From NCBI RefSeq assembly GCF_002300165.1, contig NZ_MLCE01000006.1, positions 124,001 through 188,000 on the forward strand: 64,000 nt of DNA, read 5' to 3'. Each line of letters opens with the position of its first letter. The first letter of the stretch is position 1. This DNA comes from Streptomyces sp. Tue6028. Its GTDB lineage: Bacteria > Actinomycetota > Actinomycetes > Streptomycetales > Streptomycetaceae. This document shows, in pieces, positions 35,897 to 45,015 of this stretch. The notes below the pieces were generated by a model. That model ran no database searches. It was not told where the DNA came from and saw only the letters and a list, made by a program, of their open reading frames with translations. A program made the position numbers and the translations under genes.

Positions 35897-37077
35897 CGGA
35901 TGGCCAGGTTCTCAAGGTACGACTGCACGTTCCGGCGGGTCTCCGGGACACTGTCGCCGCCGAACTTCTCGGCGACGGCGTCGGCCAGGACGAGCGCGAC
36001 CATCGCCTCGGCGACGATGCCGGCGGCCGGGACCGCGCAGACGTCGGAGCGCTGGTGGTGGGCCTTGGCGGCCTCGCCGGTGGCGACGTCGATGGTGGCG
36101 AGCGCGCGGGGCACGGTGGCGATCGGCTTCATCGCGGCGCGGACGCGCAGCAGCTCGCCGGTGGTGAGACCGCCCTCGGTGCCCCCGGAGCGGCCGGAGC
36201 TGCGCCGGATGCCGTCCTCGGTGTGGACGATCTCGTCGTGGGCCTTCGAGCCGGGCACACGGGCGAGCTCGAAGCCGTCGCCGACCTCGACGCCCTTGAT
36301 GGCCTGGATGCCCATGAGCGCGGCGGCGAGCCGGGCGTCGAGACGTCGGTCCCAGTGGACGTGGGAGCCGAGGCCGACGGGCACGCCGTACGCCAGGACC
36401 TCGACGACGCCGCCGAGGGTGTCGCCGTCCTTGTGGGCCTGGTCGATCTCCGCGACCATCGCCTTCGACGTGTCGGCGTCGAGGCAGCGCACCGGATCGG
36501 CATCGAGGCGCTCGACGTCCGAGGGCTTCGGGTACACGCCGTAAGGGGCCTTCGCCTGGGCCAGCTCGACGACGTGCGAGACGATCTCGATCCCGGCCGT
36601 CTCCTTCAGGTACGAGCGGGCCACCGCGCCGAGTGCCACGCGGGCCGCGGTCTCGCGGGCGGAGGCGCGCTCCAGGATCGGCCGGGCCTCGTCGAAGCCG
36701 TACTTCTGCATGCCGGCGAGGTCGGCATGACCGGGGCGCGGCCGGGTCAGCGGGGCGTTGCGGGCCAGTTCGGCGAGGACCTCGGGGTCGACCGGGTCGG
36801 CGGCCATGACCTGTTCCCACTTGGGCCACTCGGTGTTGCCGACCATGACGGCCACCGGCGAGCCGAGCGTGAGGCCGTGGCGCACGCCGCCCAGGAAGGT
36901 GACCTCGTCGCGCTCGAACTTCATGCGGGCACCGCGTCCATAGCCCAGGCGCCGCCGGGCGAGGTGGTCGGCCACCATCTCCGTGGTGATCGGCACGCCG
37001 GCGGGAAGGCCCTCCAGCGTCGCGACAAGTGCGGGACCGTGGGACTCCCCCGCGGTCAGCCAGCGCAACCTGCTCAA
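35893..37077 (-). CDS. aroC: Chorismate synthase
   Basis: A 394-residue FMN-dependent enzyme making chorismate, the branch point to aromatic amino acids, folate and menaquinone. Signature stretches are [19 protein letters not shown] at the N-terminus, RARPGHAD-like [31 protein letters not shown], and [18 protein letters not shown]. The C-terminal [18 protein letters not shown] is also typical. ATG at 37077. In many streptomycetes the upstream gene of the cluster is aroE; here a large secreted hydrolase gene separates them. The 377-base space upstream contains two direct copies of ATTCCGGC (37280 and 37291) but no clear promoter. Confidence 0.98.
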
Positions 37078-37454
37078 CGGTGCTCCTCATGCTCGCGCCC
37101 TGGTACTGCTGCTGCGTACGCGCGTCCTCGTGTACGGCGACGGCGTGACCGGGTGCGCGGCCCTGGCCCGCCACCTCCGATCCTCCCACGTCCGGGGCTC
37201 GGATCCGGTCGCAGGTCCATCAGGCGGACGCACATCGTCACGTGAGCTCGACCGGACGTCACCTGTGCGCGACCGGCGAATTCCGGCCACATTCCGGCAA
37301 ACCCGGCCCTTTCCTCGCGCATTCCCCTGACGGAAAAGACGGTCAGATGCACGCGAAGGGATTCCCGAGTCCGGCCCGCGAGGAGAATGCAGGTCGCTCG
37401 TCGAGGGCGGCGCTCGGCCGTACCGCGAGTCGCTCCGGGCCTAGTCTGTGGGGC

Positions 37455-37598
37455 GTGAATGCGAGACGTTTCCTGAGATCGGTCGGCGGCCAGTTCCTTC
37501 TCGCGACGCTGGCGGTGCTGCTTCTGTTCCTGCTGGTCGGAGCCGGTGTCTCGTACCTGCTCGGAAGCGCCTTCGGGGGCGGCTGGTTCGTCTTCTGA
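37455..37598 (+). CDS. Small single-span membrane protein
   Basis: A putative 47-residue protein starting VNARRFLRSVGGQFLLATLA. It has a basic N-terminus and one strong transmembrane helix (LLATLAVLLLFLLVGAGVSYLL), ending GGGWFVF. The reading frame extends further upstream, but that part is low-complexity, and GTG 37455 is the natural start for the basic-plus-hydrophobic unit. No Shine-Dalgarno is seen. TAGTCT at 37442-37447 could be a -10, giving an almost leaderless mRNA. It is divergent from aroC and convergent with the big secreted hydrolase gene. Function unknown; it could be a spurious frame. Confidence 0.45.
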   Translation: MNARRFLRSVGGQFLLATLAVLLLFLLVGAGVSYLLGSAFGGGWFVF

Positions 37599-37653
37599 CC
37601 TGCGCGGCCGGGGTGTGCGCCCATGGTGCGGGCCACGCCCCGGCCGCCTGCCG

Positions 37654-40600
37654 TCAGTGCAGGGTGCCGTTCAGGGCGTCCTCCAGCACCTGCGCATAAG
37701 CGGTGGTGCCGAGATCATTGGGATGAATGGATCCACGACTGGGCATCGCGGCCTCCTGGAAATCTCCCGGACCGTTCGGACTCATCTGAATGGGATTGAT
37801 GTAGTGGGGCCCGTCACAGAAGGCGTGGCCCTCGAACTTGTACTGCGGGTTCGTGTAGACGATCTTCGGGTCGCCGAAACTCGTCGCCGACTGCTTCATC
37901 ACCGTGGCGAGTTTGTCCGCCCACGAGTTGAAGATCGCGACCTCACGGTCGTTGTACTCGACCGCGCACGCCGTGGGGCTGAACAGCCGGGGGTACCCCA
38001 TGAGCACGATCTTGGCGTTCGGCGCCTGCGAGCGGATCTCGGTCAGGGTCTCCGAGACCCAGGGTCCGACACTGTTGGCGATGAACTCCGGCTCGTACTC
38101 CGTGAGCGGCTTGGGGTCGCTCTTGTACGTGTATCCGCTGTCGGAGCAGTCCGTGGCCGCGCAGGCCGCCGCCAGGGGTGAGAACCGCGCGTCGTTGCCG
38201 CCGATGGAGATCGTGACCAGGGTCGTGTCCGCGCTGAGCACACCGGAGCCCAGCTGCGGGATCTCCCCGAACTCCCCGTCGTTCCCCCAGCCCCAGGGGG
38301 CCGTCTGGTCGTCGCGGCCCGCCGAGTACTTGCCGAGCGCGTTGTCCGTGTACGCGCCCGAGCAGGCGACGAACTGGTAGTCCAGGGTCGGGTCGTTCGC
38401 GTCGGCGAGCGCGCCGACGGAGGACGAGCGGCCCGGCAGGACGGCCTTGCGGCTCCAGGCGTTGGCGCTGCGGTGGCAGGCGTTCCACGTCCGCTTGCCG
38501 TAGTCCATGTCCGACTCGGGGGCGTACGATCCCGCGCCCTCACCGGACGAGAACGAGTCGCCCATCGCGACGACGAAGTCCTTGGGCTTCGCGGACAGCG
38601 GCACGAACGCCACCGCGTCCCAGGCCACGTCGTCGTCGGCCGTGCCGTCGCCCGCGGCGTTGCTCAGGGAGACGCTCTGCGGCTTGGAGCCGTTGACGAA
38701 GTGGTACGTGCCGAGCGGGTACCACTCGTTCTTCGACGTGACCTGGTTGATCGTGCGGTGCCGCGTGGTGCCGTCGCCGAGGGTGATGTCGTACCTGGCC
38801 TGCTGCGACTCGGAGCCGGTGGACGGGAGGTGCACCATGACCCGTGCCCACTGGTCGAGCCGCTGGGTCAGCGTCCAGGTGCCGGTGACCTTCATCTGCG
38901 TGATGCGGTTGGCGCTGTTACGGGTGTGCGCGAACCAGAAGTGGGCGCCGAAGCCGCCGCCGACCTGGTGGAAGTCCTCCTTGCCCTCGTACGTGGTGAC
39001 GGTCCCCGGGGTGTCGGCGAAGTCCCAGGACATGGTTCCGGCGTTGCTCCAGGTCTTGGAGCAGTCGGTGCGCATGGTCGGTATGCCGGCGGCCACGTCG
39101 TCGACGATCCGGGCGCCCGAGGGAAGTCCGCTCGTGGAGCAGTTGGGCTGGCCGCTGTTGCCCCGGCCGAGCTCGGCACGCAGCGTCTTGTAGGTGAGGG
39201 TCTCGTTGCCGCACTCGAGGGAACAGGTCGTCTTCCAGCTGGCGTTGGCGTGGTACCAGTACTGCTTGTAGCAGTCCTCCGTGGTGCACTGCGGCGGGTT
39301 GCCCGAGTCACAGCCGTTGCTGCCGTTGCAGAAGGTGTCCAGGGACGGCTTGACCCGTGTGCGGGCTCCCGCGTTGCCCCACCACGCCGCCTGGAAGCCG
39401 TGGGTGTTGCCGCTGTCCTGCACGCCGGCGTCGCTGTAGGAGCGGCCGGTGTCGATCGGGAAGGCGGCCCAGCCCATCACCTTTTCCGGGTAGGGCCACT
39501 TCTGCGGCTGCGCGGCGTCCGCGTAGTGGTTGTTGTCGAGGAAGGCGAACCGGTCGGCCGGGTACTTGGGGTTGGCCGGGTTGTTCAGCCAGCCGAGGCC
39601 CCATTTGCCGCTGGAGTCTGGGGTGTTGTAGCCGAGGTTGTAGTTCCAGGCGGCGGCGAACCAGTTCTCGATGTACTTGGGGTCGTCGTCGTTGATCTTG
39701 ATCGTCTGGCCGTCGGTGTGCAGCTCGTTCCACTTGTTCGCGAGCGTCTGCGCGGCGACGGCGACGTTCGCGGCGTAGTCGAGCGCGATGGCCCGCTGCT
39801 GGTCCGCGGGGAGGGCGCCCGGCTTGCCGGGCTGCTGACGGGTGGCGACGCTCATGCCGTCGGTCTGCTGGCCGATGCCGTAACCGCAGTCGGCCTTGGC
39901 CCAGTCGATCGACCAGATCTTGGTCGGGTCGTAGCCGGTGGTGCCCGGGTAGATGTTCGTGCCGTAGAAGTTGCCGATCAGCGCGTTGCCCGTCTGGCCC
40001 GGCAACGCGTGGTACGACGCCTGCCACAGGTTGGACTCCTGCGCCAGGATGCCCAGCAGCACCTGCGCCGGGATCCGCGAACCCGAGGCGGCTCCCTTCA
40101 GCGCGGGCACCGGGAACATCGTCGACGGCGAGACCGAGGAACCGAGGCCGTCGGCCGAACGCCAGCCGCCCTGGGTGATGTAGCCGCTGGTGAGGTTTCC
40201 GCGGATCGCCATGTCCACGGCCCACTCGACCTGGTTCGGGGTGGGCTGGAGGGCCTGCTGCGACTCGTCGTTGCGCGGGACGGAGCAGGTCCGCTCGGGG
40301 TCGGACGTCGTGTTGGACGAGGCCGCGGTGGCGGCGAGGGCCTGCTTGGTGCTGCCGCCCGCGGTGGCGGTCCGCAGCGCGGGCGAGTGCTGCCCGGCCC
40401 CGCTGGTGGTGTCCGGCGGGACGGTGAAGTCCACCTTCTTGTCGGTGGCGGGTACCCGGGCCTCGATGGTGAACGGCAGCGGGCTGTCGTCACCGGTGGC
40501 CGCGAGCGGGCTGGTCACATGGGAACGCAGCCCCTCGGAGACGGCCCGCTCGATGACCAGACGGCCGTGCGAGGAGACCTCCGTACCGGCGTCGGCCTCC

Positions 40601-41595
40601 AGTCGCCGTATGCCGCTGGGCAGTTGGGCGACGCCTTGCGGCTTCCCGGTGAGGAACAACCGCCCGCCGGTGCCGGCGGACAGTCCCACCTTGCCGAGGG
40701 TTCCGTGCGCCAGTTCCGTGACCTTGCCGCCCGCGGCCCGGCGGACGGCGACATCGTTGCCGTGCCGGTCGAGGAAGCCGACGCCGCCGTCCGCGTCGGG
40801 GTGCAGACGGAACGCGGGACCCGACGTCCGGCCGATCAGCTTGGTGGAACCGTTGCCCGTGATGCGGGTGAGCCGGTTGCCGAGGGCCGCGACCGTCGCG
40901 TCCCCGACCGGGACGGCGGACGTCGCCTCGCCGCGCACGGTGACGGTGCCGCTCACCTTGCCGGTGACGGTGTTCAGCCGCAGCAGCCGCGTCTTGCCGA
41001 CCTCCTCGTCGGCGGCCTGGGTCAGCACCGCCGTCTCCCCCGTGCCGCAGCCCGGGTTGAAGTAGGCGAGCGAGACCTGCTGCGGCAGCTTCGTCACCTT
41101 GTGGGTGCCGAGGTCGACCACCGCGGCGAAGGCGCCGCGGTCGAACAGCGCGGGAGTGTTGGTGAAGGTGCGCGGCGCATAGGCCACCACGGCCCGCTTG
41201 CCGGAGCCCGAGACGCACACGTTGCCGATCCACGCGTCCGCGTCGAACCCGTCCTCCCGCAGCGTGGCCGCCTCCTGCCACCGGTAGGCGTCGGCGCTGT
41301 CGGCGACCAGGACGTGCAGTCCGCGCGCGTCGCCCGCCACGGTGACGGCCCGGTCGTCCGACGTCCGCCAGCCCTTCGGCAGCGTACGGTCCGGATCGGC
41401 GACCTGGGACGGACCCGACGGATCAGTCGTCGTCCCGGCCGTCAGCGCGGCCGTGTTCGGGGCCTTGCCCGCCGAGGCCCCGCCGTCGCCCGGCGCCTGG
41501 GGTGCGGCGAGGGCGTACGCCGAGGGCAGCATGCCCACGGTCAGGGCCGACGTCAGTACGACGGCCCATCTCTTTCTTGCCGTTCGGAGTTTCAC
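37654..41595 (-). CDS. Large secreted protein: propeller-like region, lysozyme-like domain, golvesin-like domain and SGNH hydrolase
   Basis: A 1313-residue exported protein. A signal peptide spans about residues 1-31 (KLRTARKRWAVVLTSALTVG, then AYALAAPQA). Residues 70-380 are repetitive beta sequence, possibly a propeller. Residues 500-660 resemble a lytic transglycosylase-type fold (VLLGILAQESNLWQASYHAL, CGYGIGQQTDGM, WFAAAWNYNLGYN). Residues 755-800 are Cys-rich (CNGSNGCDSGNPPQC, CSLECGN). Residues 855-1000 match the golvesin C-terminal-like beta domain (FHQVGGGFGAHFWFAH). The last 300 are an SGNH/GDSL hydrolase with GDSFSSGEG, SIGGNDARF and SIHPND; the Asp usually three residues before the His is absent. 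It interrupts the aroE-aroC cluster. Cell-wall or lipid/ester hydrolysis at the surface is a likely role. Confidence 0.88.
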   Translation of the reverse strand: MKLRTARKRWAVVLTSALTVGMLPSAYALAAPQAPGDGGASAGKAPNTAALTAGTTTDPSGPSQVADPDRTLPKGWRTSDDRAVTVAGDARGLHVLVADSADAYRWQEAATLREDGFDADAWIGNVCVSGSGKRAVVAYAPRTFTNTPALFDRGAFAAVVDLGTHKVTKLPQQVSLAYFNPGCGTGETAVLTQAADEEVGKTRLLRLNTVTGKVSGTVTVRGEATSAVPVGDATVAALGNRLTRITGNGSTKLIGRTSGPAFRLHPDADGGVGFLDRHGNDVAVRRAAGGKVTELAHGTLGKVGLSAGTGGRLFLTGKPQGVAQLPSGIRRLEADAGTEVSSHGRLVIERAVSEGLRSHVTSPLAATGDDSPLPFTIEARVPATDKKVDFTVPPDTTSGAGQHSPALRTATAGGSTKQALAATAASSNTTSDPERTCSVPRNDESQQALQPTPNQVEWAVDMAIRGNLTSGYITQGGWRSADGLGSSVSPSTMFPVPALKGAASGSRIPAQVLLGILAQESNLWQASYHALPGQTGNALIGNFYGTNIYPGTTGYDPTKIWSIDWAKADCGYGIGQQTDGMSVATRQQPGKPGALPADQQRAIALDYAANVAVAAQTLANKWNELHTDGQTIKINDDDPKYIENWFAAAWNYNLGYNTPDSSGKWGLGWLNNPANPKYPADRFAFLDNNHYADAAQPQKWPYPEKVMGWAAFPIDTGRSYSDAGVQDSGNTHGFQAAWWGNAGARTRVKPSLDTFCNGSNGCDSGNPPQCTTEDCYKQYWYHANASWKTTCSLECGNETLTYKTLRAELGRGNSGQPNCSTSGLPSGARIVDDVAAGIPTMRTDCSKTWSNAGTMSWDFADTPGTVTTYEGKEDFHQVGGGFGAHFWFAHTRNSANRITQMKVTGTWTLTQRLDQWARVMVHLPSTGSESQQARYDITLGDGTTRHRTINQVTSKNEWYPLGTYHFVNGSKPQSVSLSNAAGDGTADDDVAWDAVAFVPLSAKPKDFVVAMGDSFSSGEGAGSYAPESDMDYGKRTWNACHRSANAWSRKAVLPGRSSSVGALADANDPTLDYQFVACSGAYTDNALGKYSAGRDDQTAPWGWGNDGEFGEIPQLGSGVLSADTTLVTISIGGNDARFSPLAAACAATDCSDSGYTYKSDPKPLTEYEPEFIANSVGPWVSETLTEIRSQAPNAKIVLMGYPRLFSPTACAVEYNDREVAIFNSWADKLATVMKQSATSFGDPKIVYTNPQYKFEGHAFCDGPHYINPIQMSPNGPGDFQEAAMPSRGSIHPNDLGTTAYAQVLEDALNGTLH

Positions 41596-41824
41596 CTGTC
41601 AGCCGTCCTGCTCCCTGTCGGCCCGCGGGTCACGCGGGAAACGGATGGTCCATGCAACATCCGCTGGGAACAGTAGGAGGCCGTCGCGGTGACGGTTCTG
41701 CGATCACGGGCACTGGCGCAATGCCGCCAGCCGGTGCGGGCGTTCGGGAAAACCCCCGGCGCCCGGGGCCTGATCCGGCAATTCCCGGCGTCGCGTGAGG
41801 CGGGCGGGAACTGCCGGACGAGAC

Positions 41825-42667
41825 CTAGCGGGCGGCGAGCGCGTGCTCGCCCGCCTTGCGCATCGCGTCGAGCGGAGCGGGCGAGCGCCCGGTCATCTGC
41901 TCGACCTGAAGGACCGCCTGGTGCAGCAGCAGGTCGAGTCCGCTGACCACGGCCCCGCCGTAGGCGGACCAGCGCGCCGCGAGGTCCGTGGGCCACGGGT
42001 CGTAGAGCACGTCGAAGAGGGTCGCGGGCCGTTCCGGGACCGCGGCGGCCAGCGCGTCGGTGGTCCCGGCCGGAGTCGTGGCGATCACCAGCGGCGCGCG
42101 CAGCGCCTGCTCGGCGTCCGCCCAGTCCGCGGTTCGCACCTCGACGTCGAGTCGTTCGCCCCATTGCCGCATCTCCGCGGCGCGCCCCTCGCTGCGGACG
42201 TAGGCGACGACCTCACCGGTGCAGATCCGGGCCAGTGCGGCCAGCGCGGAGGACGCGGTGGCGCCCGCGCCGAGGATGGCGGCGGAGTCCACCTCCTCGA
42301 TGCCCCGCTCACGCAGGGCGGCGACCATGCCCGGGATGTCCGTGTTGTCGCCGACGCTGCGCCCGTCCTCGGTGAACACCACCGTGTTGACGGCCTCGAC
42401 GGAGGCCGCCGTGTCGCTGATCTCGTCCAGCAGCGGCATGACAGCCCGCTTGAGCGGCATGGTCAGCGACAGCCCGGCCCACTCCGGGCCGAGCTCCGCG
42501 AAGAACCCGGGCAGCGCCTCCTCGTCGACCTCGAAGCGGTCGTACGACCGGTCGCCGAGCCCCAGTTCCGTGTACGCGGCCCGGTGGAGCACCGGGGACA
42601 GCGAGTGCGCGATGGGGGAACCGAGGACGGCGGCCCGACGGGCGTCAGTTCTTGCCCGAGCTGTCAT
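41825..42667 (-). CDS. aroE: Shikimate dehydrogenase
   Basis: A 280-residue NADPH enzyme that reduces 3-dehydroshikimate to shikimate. The N-terminal substrate domain has AVLGSPIAHSLSPVLHRAAY (shikimate-binding serines). It is followed by LSLTMPLKRAVMPLLD with the catalytic Lys and by AVNTVVF and GDNTDIPGMV. The cofactor domain has AAILGAGATASSALAAL. The C-terminus has LFDVLYDPWPTDLA and GLDLLLHQAVLQ. ATG 42667 lies inside the end of mltG (23-base overlap), so mltG and aroE were one translational unit before the frameshift. The next gene downstream is the big secreted hydrolase, 229 bases away. Confidence 0.96.
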   Translation of the reverse strand: MTARARTDARRAAVLGSPIAHSLSPVLHRAAYTELGLGDRSYDRFEVDEEALPGFFAELGPEWAGLSLTMPLKRAVMPLLDEISDTAASVEAVNTVVFTEDGRSVGDNTDIPGMVAALRERGIEEVDSAAILGAGATASSALAALARICTGEVVAYVRSEGRAAEMRQWGERLDVEVRTADWADAEQALRAPLVIATTPAGTTDALAAAVPERPATLFDVLYDPWPTDLAARWSAYGGAVVSGLDLLLHQAVLQVEQMTGRSPAPLDAMRKAGEHALAAR

Positions 42668-44412
42668 TGAACTTTTCCTTGAGCTTCTGGAAATCGGCGT
42701 AGGTCTTGGCGAACTCGGTGTTGCTCTGGCCGTCGGTCGCCACGAAGTAGATCCAGCCGTCGTCCGTCGGGTTGAGCGCGGCCCGCAGCGCCTCGTCGCC
42801 CGGGTTTCCGATCGGACCGGGCGGCAGCCCCTTGCGCGTGTACGTGTTGTACGGGTCCTGGTTGCTGTTGATCTCCGACTCGCTGATGTCGATGTTGCTC
42901 TGCTTCTTCAGGTAGTTGAAGGTCGAGTCGAACTGCAGCAGCTGGTTGGTCTCGGTATTGGTCGGCTTGAGGCGGTTGTAGACGACTTCGGCCATCTTGC
43001 GGAAGTCGTCGTGCGTCTTGCCCTCGGCCTGGACCAGACTCGCGACCGTGACGAGCTGGTACGGGCTCTCCAGGCCGAGACTCTTGGCCTTCCCCTTGAG
43101 GTCGAGCTCGTTGTACCTCTGGTTGGCCTGGGCGACCATCTTCTTCAGGACATCCTCGGGCTTCATGCCCTTGGCGGCCGGATACGTGGCCGGGTAGAGG
43201 AACCCCTTCCAGCGGGTCCTTGACGTCCTTGCCGGCCTTCGCCCAGTCCGGCAGCCCGAGGTTCTTGTAATCCTTCTGGGCCACCTTGCCGGTGGTACCG
43301 CCCGGAAGGTGGAGCTTCTTGTCGATGGCCTCGTAGACCGCGGAGTTCCGCTGCCCCTCGCTGATGGTCAGGTTGTTCTGACTCTTGGGGTCGAGCATCC
43401 ATTTCACGGCGCTCGCGGCGGACATCTGCTTCTTCATGGTGTACGCGCCGGCCTGGATGGAGCCCGATTCGGAGTTCTGGGTGAACGCCGACACGAAGGC
43501 GTCGACGCTCTTGACGACGCCGGCGTCCCGCATGAGGCGCCCGATCTCCGCACCGCCCGCACCCTTGGGCACCTGGACGTTCACGCTCTCGCCGGTACCT
43601 TCGCCCGCATAGTCCGGCGCCGGGCCAAAACGATTCTGGTAGAACTGGTACCCGTAATATCCGACTCCGCCGAGTCCTCCTCCGAAGACCAGTACGACCA
43701 CGAGGCAGGCGCAGCCGCTGCGACGTTTCTTCCCTTTGCTCCCGCCCTTGCCGCGGCGGTCGCCGCGGCCCCGGCGGCCCTGCGGATCGTCGTCGAAGTC
43801 GTCGTCGTCATCGTCTCCGCCACCGGCGAAGAAGGCGTGTTCGCCCTGGTCGGGACCGGGGTCCCAGTCCGTCTTCGGCTCGGGTTCGGCGCGTCGGCGG
43901 GCCGGCGGCTCCGGAGGCGGATAGGCGTCCGGAGTGTTGTAGTAGTCGGGCTGCCCACCGCTGTACTGCCCGCCGTACGGGTCGGCCGGATCGGCGGCGT
44001 ACGGGACCTGGGTGTGCGACCCGGTGTTCCAGCTGCCGTCGTTGTACTGCTGCTGCCCCTGACCGGCGTACTGCTGCTGCCCGTGGTCGACGTACTGCTG
44101 CCCCTGGCCCGCGTAGTGCTGGTCCGGGTACTGCTGCTGGCCCTGGCCGGAGAACTGCTGCTGCCCCTGGCCGGAGAACTGCTGCTGGCCCTGGTGCGGA
44201 TACTGCTGCTGCCCCTGGCCGTACGCGTCCTGCTGACCCGTGCCCCAGCCGCCGTACTGCGCCTGCTGCTGCGGCTCCTGCGGGTGGTGCTGTGGCTGGC
44301 CGCCGTAGGGGGACTGGCCGTCGGCGGCCTGTCCTCCCCATCCGCCGTCCCCGTACAACGGGTCCTCCGGATGCCACGGTTCGGAGCCTGCGCCCCGGCC
44401 ATACTCAGTCAT
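42645..44412 (-). pseudogene. mltG: Endolytic transglycosylase MltG, frameshifted
   Basis: A membrane-anchored lytic transglycosylase that cuts nascent peptidoglycan strands. The frame starting at ATG 44412 has a disordered Gln/Gly/Tyr-rich cytoplasmic region (residues 1-215), an Asp run, a basic patch, a transmembrane helix (GCACLVVVLVFGGGLGGVG) and the first part of the YceG/MltG domain to KDVKDPLEG. It then shifts frame. The other half continues in a second frame (FLYPATYPAAKGMKPEDV, then TVASLVQAEGKTHDDF with the likely catalytic Glu) and ends at 42645. Removing one base from the GGGG at 43203-43206 (CCCC on +) restores a 588-residue protein. This may be a sequencing error or a real mutation. 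The gene sits between ruvX and aroE. Confidence 0.9.
44137..44232. repeat. 24-bp tandem repeat in the mltG N-terminal region
   Basis: Four 24-base units start at 44137, 44161, 44185 and 44209. The first two differ at one base, and the last two are more diverged. They encode octapeptides of the type GQGQQQFS in the disordered cytoplasmic region. Looser Gln-rich repeats continue to about 44040. Copy number is likely to vary between strains. Confidence 0.75.
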
Positions 44413-44535
44413 CGATCCCCTACGAGCCGCGAGACGGCGGCTGCTGGTGCGGTGAGCCCGGCTCCCGTCCGCCTCTTTGCTGTGCGGCGGCTGTTCGAAC
44501 ACCACCGCATCGCGCGGAACGTTACCGTATCGCGA

Positions 44536-45000
44536 TCAGATGACCACTTCGACGCCCTCGCCGGGAGATTTACCTGACACCCGTTCGGATTCCAAGGCCT
44601 GCTGCAGGATGATGACCGCTGCCGCCTGGTCGATGACCGACCGGCCCTTCTTGGATTTCACACCCGAGGCGCGCAGGCCCTGACTCGCGGTCACCGTGGT
44701 CATCCGCTCGTCGACGAGCCGCACCGGGACGGGTGCGATCCCCCGGGCCAGTTCCTGGGCGAAGGCGCGGACCTTCACCGCGGCCGGGCCCTCGCCCCCC
44801 TTGAGGGAGCGAGGCAGCCCCACGACGACCTCGATCGGCTCGTACTCCTCGACGAGCTGCTTCAGCCGGCGGTGGGCCGCGGGGATGTCACGCCCCGGGA
44901 CCGTCTCCACCGGAGTGGCGAGGATCCCGTCGGGGTCGCACGAGGCGACCCCGATGCGGGCGTCCCCGACGTCGATCGCGAGTCGACGTCCTCTGCGCAT
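44536..45000 (-). CDS. ruvX: Putative pre-16S rRNA nuclease YqgF/RuvX
   Basis: A 154-residue RNase H-fold protein once called a Holliday-junction resolvase, now thought to trim the 5' end of pre-16S rRNA. Marks are RLAIDVGDARIGVASCDPDG with the catalytic Asp, VVVGLPRSLKGGEGPAA, VRLVDERMTTVTA and DQAAAVIILQQALE. The start is ATG 45000. It follows alaS by 15 bases and precedes mltG by 123 bases, the common alaS-ruvX-mltG-aroE order of Actinobacteria. Confidence 0.96.
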   Translation of the reverse strand: MRRGRRLAIDVGDARIGVASCDPDGILATPVETVPGRDIPAAHRRLKQLVEEYEPIEVVVGLPRSLKGGEGPAAVKVRAFAQELARGIAPVPVRLVDERMTTVTASQGLRASGVKSKKGRSVIDQAAAVIILQQALESERVSGKSPGEGVEVVI

Positions 45001-45015
45001 GGTCCTGACCGTTCT

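Noticed and set aside
37654..41595. Prophage or mobile island carrying the large secreted protein
   Set aside because: No integrase, transposase, tRNA or direct repeats flank it and its base composition matches the neighbours.
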